DNA from: Planctomycetota bacterium
GTDB lineage: Bacteria; Planctomycetota; PLA2; JAEUHO01
Direction: 5' to 3'
Length of the DNA: 64,000 nt
Assembly (NCBI GenBank): GCA_029259775.1
Contig: JAJDEN010000008.1
Coordinates: 186,001-250,000, forward strand
The notes under the pieces are model-generated. The model did not search any database and was not told the origin of the DNA. It saw only the letters and a program-made list of their open reading frames with translations. The position numbers and the translations under genes are program-made. This document shows, one piece after another, positions 34,951-42,536 of the stretch. Within the stretch, counting starts at the first letter, position 1, and every line of letters starts with the position of its first letter.

Positions 34951-34982
34951 CACGAGCCCAAGAAGACGATCGAGGATGTGCG

Positions 34983-35789
34983 GTGCCGAGACGATGGATC
35001 CAGATGCTGGTGCTCGGCGGACTCGTGACAGCCGGTCTGTTGACGATGGGGTGCCGAACCAGGCCGGCCTACGGCATGTCCGCCGACCTGCTGCCGAGTG
35101 TCGATCGTCTCCGGCGCGCGTTCGTCGCGGCGGCCACCGACACGCAGACCTGGGCCCCGCTCGCCGGTGCGGCCCTGCTCCAGGTCGGCGACCTCGATGA
35201 GACCGTCTCAAAGTGGGGGCGCGATGAGCGGCCCATCTTCGGTCGGCGAGCCGTTGCGGAGGACGCAAGCGATGCGATCCGCAACGTGGCCCTGGTCGGG
35301 GTGGCCACGACGCACCTGCTCACCCCAAGCAGCGACAACCTGTGGCACGGCGTACGTGGCAAAGCGCAGTCGACGGCGATCGGCGTGCTCGCCATTCGTG
35401 CGCAGAGCACGCTCGTCACGGAGCTGAAGGACGCCTTCGGCCGCAAGCGGCCGCTCAGCGACGTGCGGGACTCCTTCCCGTCGAGCCACGCCGCCTGGAC
35501 GGCTACGTTCGGGGCCTACGCCAGGCGTCACGTCGATGCCATGCCCCTGCCGGCGATCGAGAAGCAGATCATCTCCGGCGGCTTCACGGCCACCACGGGG
35601 CTGGTCTCCTGGGCCCGTGTGGAGGCGGGCCGCCACTACGCCTCCGACGTGTTGGTCGGATGGGCCATCGGCAACTTCATCGCCCTCTTCGTGCACGACG
35701 CCTTCATCGGCCACACCCCCGGCGCTCCACGCGTCTCCGTGACGGCCGGTCCGCGCGCCGTCGGGGTGGGCGTCACGATCCAGCGTTGA
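34983..35789 (+). CDS. PAP2-family phosphatase, probably exported
   Basis: 268 aa from the GTG at 34983. All three PAP2 motifs are present: K149-x6-R156-P157 (KDAFGRKRP), P166-S-S-H169 (PSGH variant) and R212-x5-H218-x3-D222. A short N-terminal hydrophobic segment (LVLGGLVTAGLLTMGC) may be a signal or lipoprotein sequence, but the lipobox is imperfect. The enzyme should remove phosphate from a lipid phosphate or a small molecule such as undecaprenyl diphosphate or PA. There are few membrane spans, so it is not a classical integral PAP2. Confidence 0.88.
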   Translation: MPRRWIQMLVLGGLVTAGLLTMGCRTRPAYGMSADLLPSVDRLRRAFVAAATDTQTWAPLAGAALLQVGDLDETVSKWGRDERPIFGRRAVAEDASDAIRNVALVGVATTHLLTPSSDNLWHGVRGKAQSTAIGVLAIRAQSTLVTELKDAFGRKRPLSDVRDSFPSSHAAWTATFGAYARRHVDAMPLPAIEKQIISGGFTATTGLVSWARVEAGRHYASDVLVGWAIGNFIALFVHDAFIGHTPGAPRVSVTAGPRAVGVGVTIQR

Positions 35790-35891
35790 ACGAACAGGGC
35801 TCTCCGGCCCTCCTCGGCAGCTCGCGGACCTCCGGGTAGGGTCCCCGCCCCGTCGGATGCCTCGCGGACAATCGGCGGTTCCGGAGGCCCC

Positions 35892-37589
35892 TTGCTCGCG
35901 ACGCTGATCACCCAGCCCGAACCGCTCCTCGTGCTCGCCCTGCTCCTCGTGGCGGGCGCGGTCTCGGGTGCGCTGGCCCGTCGCGTCGGGCTGCCGTCGG
36001 TCACGGGTCAGATCCTCGCGGGCATCTGCATCGGTCCCGTGTTCCACGTGTTCTCCCACGAGACCGTGAGCGGCTTCGCGCCGGTCATCGACTTCGCGCT
36101 CGGCCTGATGGCGGTCGCGGTCGGGAGCTACCTGCAGCTCGCCCGGCTCAAGTCTGCCTGGCGCCGCTTGTGGATTCTCATGGCCGCTGAGGCGCTGATC
36201 ACTCCGGCGCTGGTCTTCGCCGGCGTGATGCTCTTCCCGGACGTGCGTTGGGAGACGGCGCTCATCCTCGCGACCATCGCGGTGTCGACCGCGCCCGCGA
36301 CCATCCTGTCCATCGTGAAGGAAACGCGCTCGAAGGGCGTGTTCGTCAAGACCCTGGTGGCCGCCGTCGCGCTCAACAACATCGCGTGCATCGCGCTCTT
36401 TGAGTTCGCGCACACCGCAGCATTGCGGGCGGCCGATCCGAACACGGTCGCGTCGACGTTGACGCTGATTCTCGCGCCGCTGGAGGAGTTGTTCTACGCG
36501 GTCATGCTCGGCGGCGGCATCGGCGTGCTGCTCGTCGTGGCTACGCGCCATATCGTGCGCACGGACCGCGTGACGACGCTCTCCCTGATGACCATCCTTC
36601 TCACAGCGGGCCTCGCCGATCAGCTCGGCATTTCCTCGCTGCTCGCCTGCCTCGTGCTCGGCGTGGTGCTCGCCAATCTCACGCCGGACAAGGAGGAGAT
36701 CGGCCACAGCGTCTTCGAGAACTTCGAGACCGCGATCTTCGCCGTGTTCTTCACGCTCGCCGGCATGGAGCTGGACTTCGCCTACCTCGCCGGTGGCGGC
36801 GCGTTGGCTGCCGTCGTCTTTGCGCTTCGCGGCGCCGGCAAGCTCATCGCGGCACGCTTCGCGATGGGCATGGCCAGTACGACCGAGCGCGTACGGCAGA
36901 ACCTGGGCCTCGCCCTGCTGCCACAAGCCGGTCTCGCCGTCGGCCTCATGCTGCTCGTGACAGAGGACGACCGCTTCCCCGAGCCCATGCGTGCCGTGAT
37001 CCTCGCCACCGTGCTCGCCGTGGTCACACTCAACGAGATCGTTGGCCCCATCTGCACGCGCATTGCGCTCGCTCGCTCGGGCGATCTCGGCGCCGATCGC
37101 GCCCGCCTGATCGACTTCATCCACGAAGAGCACATCATCACGGACATGCAGGCGGAGACGGTCGAGGAGGCCCTGGGCCAGCTGGCGGATGTGCTCGTCA
37201 GCGCCAACGACCTGCAGGCGGACCGCAACGAGATCCTCGCTTCGGCCATGGAACGCGAGGGCCGCGGCTCGACGTGTCTGGGCGACGGGCTCGCGGTCCC
37301 GCAAGCGGATCTCGAGGAGGGCGACTCGATCGTGGGGGCGCTCGGCATCAGCAGCGAGGGTCTGCAGTTCGATACGCCGGACGGCATGCCGGTGCACTGC
37401 ATGGTGTTGATCGCCACGCCGCCATCCCAGCGCGACCATCGCCTCGAGGTCATGGCGGCCTTCGCGCGCGCGATCCTGAGCGATCGCGGCATCGAGCTGC
37501 AGCTCTATCACGCGCATACGGCGGCGCACGCCTACGAGATCCTCCACCATGAGGAGTCCGAGGACTTCAACCATTTCTTGGAGGACTAG
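35892..37589 (+). CDS. Cation:proton antiporter with degenerate C-terminal PTS IIA-like domain
   Basis: 565 aa from the TTG at 35892 behind CCGGAGG. Residues 5-400 form a multi-span CPA-type Na+/H+ antiporter (GLPSVTGQILAGICIGP, ALNNIACIALFEF, ISSLLACLVLGVVLANL). The last 150 residues resemble PTS IIA of the fructose/Ntr family (EAL...DVLVSAND, EREGRGSTCLGDGLAVPQAD, PSQRDHRLEVMAAF). The phosphoacceptor His of VPHA is replaced by Gln471 (VPQAD). The domain therefore probably cannot be phosphorylated there and may serve as a protein or ligand sensor that gates transport. The paralogous IIA at 4117-4581 keeps its His. Confidence 0.9.
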   Translation: MLATLITQPEPLLVLALLLVAGAVSGALARRVGLPSVTGQILAGICIGPVFHVFSHETVSGFAPVIDFALGLMAVAVGSYLQLARLKSAWRRLWILMAAEALITPALVFAGVMLFPDVRWETALILATIAVSTAPATILSIVKETRSKGVFVKTLVAAVALNNIACIALFEFAHTAALRAADPNTVASTLTLILAPLEELFYAVMLGGGIGVLLVVATRHIVRTDRVTTLSLMTILLTAGLADQLGISSLLACLVLGVVLANLTPDKEEIGHSVFENFETAIFAVFFTLAGMELDFAYLAGGGALAAVVFALRGAGKLIAARFAMGMASTTERVRQNLGLALLPQAGLAVGLMLLVTEDDRFPEPMRAVILATVLAVVTLNEIVGPICTRIALARSGDLGADRARLIDFIHEEHIITDMQAETVEEALGQLADVLVSANDLQADRNEILASAMEREGRGSTCLGDGLAVPQADLEEGDSIVGALGISSEGLQFDTPDGMPVHCMVLIATPPSQRDHRLEVMAAFARAILSDRGIELQLYHAHTAAHAYEILHHEESEDFNHFLED

Positions 37590-37609
37590 TTGGCTCGAGG
37601 ACTAGCCAA
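37590..37609 (+). terminator. Hairpin after the antiporter gene
   Basis: TTGGCT (37590-37595) pairs with AGCCAA (37604-37609) directly after the stop codon, with loop CGAGGACT. A GAGGACTAG direct repeat including the stop lies across it. No T-run is present. Confidence 0.35.
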
Positions 37610-37734
37610 GCGGCGTGGACACGGGCCGCCCCGACCTCGCGCAAGGTCCGGCGTGGTAGCGTGTGAACCGACGGTCGCCGTTCCCGTTCGACCTTGTGCA
37701 TGTCGGAAGCCTGCCCGCCTGAGGAGTCCTGCGG

Positions 37735-38892
37735 ATGCGTTCTTTCTTCGCTCTCGCCGCCCTGGTCGTCCTGCTTGCCGCGGCCCCTGTCGCTGCCTGC
37801 ATCTGGGATGACGACACCCTGCAGATGGAGGAGCGTGAGTTCCCCCAGGCACGCTCGCTGATCGCGGGCAAGTTCCTGCGCCACAGCGAGGCCTTCTATC
37901 GTTGGCGGATTTCCGACCGCGAGAAGAAACTCGCGGCGACGCCCAAGGACCTCGCCCTGCATGACGATCTGGCAGTCGCCTACGAGAAGATCGGCCAGAC
38001 GCGGAAGGCCATCGAGATCATGGAGCGCAAGGCCAAGCTGAAGCCGGGCCAGTACAAGACCGAGGCCAATCTCGGGACGTTCTACATCCACGCGGGCGAG
38101 TTCGAGACCGGCTTGAAGCACATCAAGAAGGCGATCGAGATCAATCCCGATGCGCACTTCGGCCGCGAGATCTATCAACAACTCCTCGTCGAGTACGTGG
38201 TCGAGAAGAAGAAGGGCGGCGCGCTCACGTTGCCCATGACGCCGTGGAAGGGCAATGTTCCCGCCAAGCGGTTCGACGATTTCGTGCTCGCGCGGCGCAA
38301 GGCCGCCCTGTCCAACAAGCCCGGTGCGCAGAAGAAGGAGATCGCGGCCGCCGTAAAGGGTGTCTTGGGCATGATGCGCTTCGGCAACCACGCGTCGCCG
38401 ATCCTGCTCGAAGCGCTCGGCGATCTCCTGGGCCGCGGCATCTACGACGAGGACGGTGCGAAGCGCCTCGCCGCGCGTGCGTACCTGCGAGCGGCCTACG
38501 TCACGCAAGCCGGTGTTCGTACGGGCTATCGCAAGCTCGCGGAACGGATCCTCGCCATCCAGCGCGGCGAGGGCGGCTCGCGCAAGCTGAAGATCACGTC
38601 CCTCGAACGCGAGCTCAAGAAGGAGCTCGCCGAGGCCAAGACCTACGTCGACAAGATCCACGCGCAGGAGGCGAAGTGGATTGCCAGTGCGAAGGACCCG
38701 GACGCCAAGTTCCGCGAGGCGTTCTACGACGGGAAGCCGGCCGCCGTCACGCCGAGCAAGCGGGACGGCTTCGAGCTTCCGCGCTGGCTGATCATCCTCG
38801 GCGTGCTCTTCGCGCTGAACATCGTCACGCTCGTGACCGTCCGGAAGCGCCGCCCGGCGAGGCGTCGCGTCTACGGCAGGCAGCGTCCCTAG
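37735..38892 (+). CDS. TPR protein with signal peptide and C-terminal membrane anchor
   Basis: 385 aa from ATG at 37735. After the signal peptide (LAALVVLLAAAPVAA) comes ACIWDDDTLQMEE, a cysteine-tryptophan motif I associate with exported TPR proteins of Planctomycetota and some Proteobacteria. TPR helices occupy about 60-145 (LALHDDLAVAYEKIGQTRKAIEIM, AHFGREIYQQLLVEYVV). A long helical region follows, then one transmembrane segment at about 351-371 (WLIILGVLFALNIVTLVTV) and a short Arg-rich cytosolic tail. Role: likely a periplasmic scaffold; no partner is known. Confidence 0.8.
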   Translation: MRSFFALAALVVLLAAAPVAACIWDDDTLQMEEREFPQARSLIAGKFLRHSEAFYRWRISDREKKLAATPKDLALHDDLAVAYEKIGQTRKAIEIMERKAKLKPGQYKTEANLGTFYIHAGEFETGLKHIKKAIEINPDAHFGREIYQQLLVEYVVEKKKGGALTLPMTPWKGNVPAKRFDDFVLARRKAALSNKPGAQKKEIAAAVKGVLGMMRFGNHASPILLEALGDLLGRGIYDEDGAKRLAARAYLRAAYVTQAGVRTGYRKLAERILAIQRGEGGSRKLKITSLERELKKELAEAKTYVDKIHAQEAKWIASAKDPDAKFREAFYDGKPAAVTPSKRDGFELPRWLIILGVLFALNIVTLVTVRKRRPARRRVYGRQRP

Positions 38893-38930
38893 CCCGGGGA
38901 TGCCTCCAGATCCCCGCCTGCGGGCCGAGG

Positions 38931-38936
38931 TAGATT
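38931..38936 (+). promoter_or_regulatory. Candidate -10 element TAGATT
   Basis: It lies 52 bp before the ATG at 38989 and is part of the TAnnnT pattern. No -35 was found. Confidence 0.25.
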
Positions 38937-38988
38937 GGATGGATCGGGTGCCATGCCGCCGACGCGCCGCCCGACGGGAGGAGGCTTC

Positions 38989-39807
38989 ATGTCGCCCGGG
39001 CCCGTGGGCACGGTTCGTCTGATCGCTGCCACACTCCTGCGCAACCTGCCTCTCGCGCTTCTGTTCAGCACGGGCTACCTCGTCTTCTTCAGTCAGCTCT
39101 GGGGACCGCTGCATCCGGTAAAGGTGGTGGCTGCGGCCCTCCTCCTCGTCGGTGGCAGTCTCTCGCTCGCGCCGGCAGGCACAGAGCGCCCACGCATCCG
39201 CATCCCGGGTCGACCGCGCCGAGAGAGTCGCGCGTCGGTCGAGCGAGCGACCTCTCCTGTCTGGCGGCGCGTTGCGGCCATGGTGACGGGTCTCGACCTG
39301 TGCTTCATCGGACTCTGGCAGACGTTTGGCACCGAGGCAGGACGCTACGTCCTGTTGTCTGGACTCTGTTTCATCGTGAGTCTGGCGCTCGGCGTGAGCA
39401 TGTTCGTCTATGGTCTTCCGCGAGCGCGGCGCAGGCGTGCCCGAGGCGATGACGGCGCCGGCTCGCCGCCGTCCACGCCGTGGCCCGACAAGGGCGGGGG
39501 CACGCCGGCCCTGGACAACGTCGATGTACGGGGGAGCTCCTTCCAGGTGCCAATCCCCAAGCACACGGGCAACGTGGGTTGGTTCGGAGGGGTCGGCTCA
39601 AAGCCGGCGCCGCGCGCGTGGACGCCCGGCGGTCGCCGGACGGTTCAGGGCCGCGGCCCCGTTCCGGAGAAGTTCCGCGGCCTGAAGCTGCTGCGTGGAC
39701 GCCGCTCGCGCGTTGCGCGAGGCATGCCGCTCGGCTTCCTCCTGCTGCTCCTCGTCATCATCGGCTTGATCGCCTCCACGATTTGGTGGCTCGACGACCT
39801 GCCCTGA
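38989..39807 (+). CDS. Polytopic membrane protein of unknown function
   Basis: 272 aa from the ATG at 38989 (GGGAGGAGG upstream). Four hydrophobic segments are seen: LALLFSTGYLVFFSQLW, KVVAAALLLVGGSLSLA, FIVSLALGVSMFVYGL and a C-terminal one, FLLLLLVIIGLIASTIWWL. A stretch at about 175-250, rich in Pro, Gly and Arg, between the third and fourth spans is probably disordered. No family was recognised. The gene is followed 49 bp later by the ADP-ribosylglycohydrolase gene. Confidence 0.72.
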   Translation: MSPGPVGTVRLIAATLLRNLPLALLFSTGYLVFFSQLWGPLHPVKVVAAALLLVGGSLSLAPAGTERPRIRIPGRPRRESRASVERATSPVWRRVAAMVTGLDLCFIGLWQTFGTEAGRYVLLSGLCFIVSLALGVSMFVYGLPRARRRRARGDDGAGSPPSTPWPDKGGGTPALDNVDVRGSSFQVPIPKHTGNVGWFGGVGSKPAPRAWTPGGRRTVQGRGPVPEKFRGLKLLRGRRSRVARGMPLGFLLLLLVIIGLIASTIWWLDDLP

Positions 39808-39856
39808 GCGGGGTCGAAGCGGATGGGTTTGCGAAGGCGACTACAGTGGCTTGAGG

Positions 39857-40750
39857 ATGCGTGATCGCTACGAAGGCTGCCTGCTCGGTCTCGCCCTCGG
39901 CGATGCCTTGGGCGCCAGGCACGAGGGGGGCTTCGCCGCGCGCAGCATGTGGTGGCTGCTGGGGCTAGGGCGTCCGGGCGTGTTGCGCTGGACGGACGAC
40001 ACGCAGATGGCGGCCGTCTTGGCTGAGGCGCTGGGCCGTGACAGCAAGGTCGATCAAGATGCCTTGGCTCTCCGGTGGGCGCGCGAGGCCCGCTGGGCAC
40101 GTGGCTACGGTCCGGGAGCGCTGAAGGTCCTGCGTCGGATTCGGGGCGGCATGCCGTGGCGCGAAGCTGCGGTGAGCGCGTTCCCCGATGGGTCGTACGG
40201 CAACGGCGCTGCGATGCGCGTTGCGCCCGTCGGGCTCGTGTTCCAGGAGGCGGCGCCACGTCGTGCAGCGGCGCGCGACACCGCGATCATCACCCATGCC
40301 CACCCGCACGGTGTTGAAGGCGCGGTGCTGATGGCCGAGGCAACTTGGATGGCCGCGTACGGCGTGGTGAGCCTCCCGGCCCTGGCGGAAGCATGCACCG
40401 AGGATGCCTTCCTCGAACGCTTGCGGCGCGCGGAGACGCTGCTCACGTCGGCGCCCGACCCACGCCGCGTCCGCCGGGATCTCGGCCACGACATGACCGC
40501 GCTCGGTTCCGTCGTGACCGCGATCTACGTCTACCTCGCGTTCCGGGACGGGGCCTTCATGGACCTCGTAGACTTCGCAACGAGACTGGGCGGCGACACC
40601 GACACGATCGCGGCCATGGCGGGGGCGATGTACGGCGCGGCCCGCGGCGTGGGAGAGCTTCCGGACGAAGCGCTGGACGTGCTGGAGGATGGGCCTCGCT
40701 TGCGCGCGCTGGCTGCGCGTCTCTACGCCGCGTGGCCTTCGAGGCTCTAG
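39857..40750 (+). CDS. ADP-ribosylglycohydrolase (DraG family)
   Basis: 297 aa from the ATG at 39857; a TTG two codons upstream is an alternative, and the ribosome-binding site is not obvious. Family motifs are clear: MRDRYEGCLLGLALGDALG, RWTDDTQM (metal-binding Asp pair), GSYGNGAAMR and RLGGDTDTIAAMAGAMYGA (second metal site). It should release ADP-ribose from proteins or nucleic acids, or act on a related linkage. No ADP-ribosyltransferase was seen in the window. Its stop codon shares CTAG with the stop of the convergent HEAT gene. Confidence 0.92.
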   Translation: MRDRYEGCLLGLALGDALGARHEGGFAARSMWWLLGLGRPGVLRWTDDTQMAAVLAEALGRDSKVDQDALALRWAREARWARGYGPGALKVLRRIRGGMPWREAAVSAFPDGSYGNGAAMRVAPVGLVFQEAAPRRAAARDTAIITHAHPHGVEGAVLMAEATWMAAYGVVSLPALAEACTEDAFLERLRRAETLLTSAPDPRRVRRDLGHDMTALGSVVTAIYVYLAFRDGAFMDLVDFATRLGGDTDTIAAMAGAMYGAARGVGELPDEALDVLEDGPRLRALAARLYAAWPSRL

Positions 40751-41886
40751 CCGCCGCGCAGCGACGCGAGGGTGGGCCGTTTGGCGACCTTGGGGTCGCC
40801 CTTCGGGCGGAAGGGGCTCTGGTCGCGCTCCTTGCGCATCTCATCCATCTCGAAGAGAGACAGGCTGCCGCTGCGGCTGACCGACGTCGTCGTCCCGAGC
40901 CCCGCCAGCCCGCTGAAGCTGTAGACCGCCTGGTCGATGGCCTTCTGCGCGGTGGGGTCACCCTCGAGCTTGCGCGCGACCGCCTCGAAGAAGGCCTTCT
41001 CCGACCCCAGGGCCGATTGGTTCTCCAGGCGCGAGAGGACCTTCTTGCGGAGGAAGGCGGCGCTCTTCTTGTCGCCAATCTCGCTGAGGACCCAGCCCAG
41101 GAGACGGCCGTGCTTGCGCTGGCCGGTGAACCCGGACGTCATGTTCTTCTTCACGATGGCCTTGGCCAGCTGCTTCTCCAGCTTGCGAGCGATGGCCTTG
41201 TCGCCCTCGAAGTAGGCCAAGCCAACAGCCGGCCCAACGCGATCGAAGTCGTTGGAGGCCTTGCCGAGGTGCTTCAGGAGGAGCGAGCGCACGCTTCCCT
41301 CGCCGGCGCCGCAGCGACCCAGCGCGCGGCAGATGTGGCCCTTCACGGCCGCGATCTTCTCCTTGCCGAGCTGTTTCTTGAGCGCATCGGCTGTGCCGGC
41401 GCTGCCGATGTACTCGAGGCTCACGGCGGCGTTGCCGCGCACATGCGCCGAGGCATGGGCGACGAGGGGGAGGAGCGCCGCCGCGGCATCGTCCAGGCCG
41501 GGTCGCCCCACGGCGCGCACGACGTCGACCAACGCGTCATGCGAGAGGCGGTCGTCGGAGAGCAGCTTCACGACGGGCTGCAGGCAGTCGCCCGACTGGT
41601 CGTGCTTGAGCAACATCGCGAGGGCTTCGCGCCGCTGGGCTTCGTCTTCGCCGCGCGCCAGCTCGACGACCTTCTCGATCCACTGCGTGCGCGCATCGCC
41701 GTCGGCGGGAGGCTTGGGCTTCTCCTTCTTCTTGCCCGCGTCGTTCCCGACGTCCTTGGAGGTCTTCTTCGTCGTCTTCTTCTCGGGCGCATCCTCGGCG
41801 CCGGCTCGGGGAGCGAGCGCAAGCACCAGCGCAAGCACGGTGAAGACAGTGAGAACGGTGATGGACCGCGGGATGGACGTGGGCAT
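40747..41886 (-). CDS. Exported HEAT-repeat protein
   Basis: 379 aa from the ATG at 41886 with GGAGGT 8 nt upstream. A signal peptide (TVLTVFTVLALVLALAPRAGA) is followed by a Lys-rich linker and HEAT-like repeats (ALVDVVRAVGRPGLDDAAAALLPLVAHASAHVRGNAAVSLEYIGSAG type). Helices then occupy the region to about 330. The tail is polar and disordered. Its stop (40747-40749) overlaps the stop of the plus-strand ADP-ribosylglycohydrolase gene within CTAG. Role: periplasmic scaffold by inference. Confidence 0.75.
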   Translation of the reverse strand: MPTSIPRSITVLTVFTVLALVLALAPRAGAEDAPEKKTTKKTSKDVGNDAGKKKEKPKPPADGDARTQWIEKVVELARGEDEAQRREALAMLLKHDQSGDCLQPVVKLLSDDRLSHDALVDVVRAVGRPGLDDAAAALLPLVAHASAHVRGNAAVSLEYIGSAGTADALKKQLGKEKIAAVKGHICRALGRCGAGEGSVRSLLLKHLGKASNDFDRVGPAVGLAYFEGDKAIARKLEKQLAKAIVKKNMTSGFTGQRKHGRLLGWVLSEIGDKKSAAFLRKKVLSRLENQSALGSEKAFFEAVARKLEGDPTAQKAIDQAVYSFSGLAGLGTTTSVSRSGSLSLFEMDEMRKERDQSPFRPKGDPKVAKRPTLASLRGG

Positions 41887-41965
41887 GGGTGTGACCTCCA
41901 TGCGCACCTACGTTCACAGAGGTCCGCCGTTGGGGGTCAAGCACCGCGTGGAAGGACGAATGCCC

Positions 41966-42436
41966 CTAGCGCTTGCGCTTGCTGCCGGCGGGGATCAGCT
42001 TCTCGTAGGTGCCGAGGAACGCGTCGACCGGGATGGCCGCCACGGTCTCGGTGATGACGTCGAGCGGGGCGTCCTCGATCTTCTTGATGCGTACGCAGGA
42101 CTTGCCCATGTCGAGCTTCTTGCCGCTCTTCTTCCAGGCCTTCTCGAAGTGTGCCCGGTGCTTCGCGTCGCTGTAGACGCACATCAAGTAGAGCGAGATG
42201 TAGTTCTTCTGCGAGGCGAGGCCGGCGAAGGGCACCGGCTGGCTCGGGTCACAGTGGTAGCCGGCCGGGAAGATGCGGTGGGGGACGAACCAGCCGATCA
42301 TGCCGTACTGGATGCCCTCCTTGTAGCCCTTCGGCAGCCCCTTGTTGACCGCGGCGCGGATCTTCCGAACCGCCTTGCGTCGGTCCTCCGGGAGCGCGTC
42401 GAGGTACTCCTTCACGCTGGTCGGCTTCGTACTCAT
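41966..42436 (-). CDS. DUF1801 domain protein
   Basis: 156 aa from the ATG at 42436. The family pattern is clear: VKEYLDALPEDRRKAVRKIRAAVNKGLPKGYKEGIQYGMIGWF, then FAGLASQKNYISLYLM and LDMGKSCVRIKKIEDAPLDVI. DUF1801 proteins are small cytosolic proteins of the YdhG/SufE-like fold group with no firmly established role. It is divergent from the HEAT gene at 42537. Confidence 0.88.
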   Translation of the reverse strand: MSTKPTSVKEYLDALPEDRRKAVRKIRAAVNKGLPKGYKEGIQYGMIGWFVPHRIFPAGYHCDPSQPVPFAGLASQKNYISLYLMCVYSDAKHRAHFEKAWKKSGKKLDMGKSCVRIKKIEDAPLDVITETVAAIPVDAFLGTYEKLIPAGSKRKR

Positions 42437-42520
42437 CGGGAGGCTCCTCGGGCGCCATGCGGCGTCATCACGCGGATGGGGCGACATGCTACCCGGCACG
42501 ACGCGCGAGCGGGAGTGCGC

Positions 42521-42526
42521 TACGCT
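42521..42526 (+). promoter_or_regulatory. Candidate -10 element TACGCT
   Basis: It lies only 10 bp before the ATG at 42537, so transcripts would be nearly leaderless if it is used. It fits the TAnnnT pattern. Confidence 0.25.
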
Positions 42527-42536
42527 GGGGGGACGC

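Noticed and set aside
37567-39564. 665-aa minus-strand open frame opposite the TPR and membrane protein genes
   Set aside because: It spans the boundary between two supported plus-strand genes and has no recognisable domain, so it is a shadow frame.
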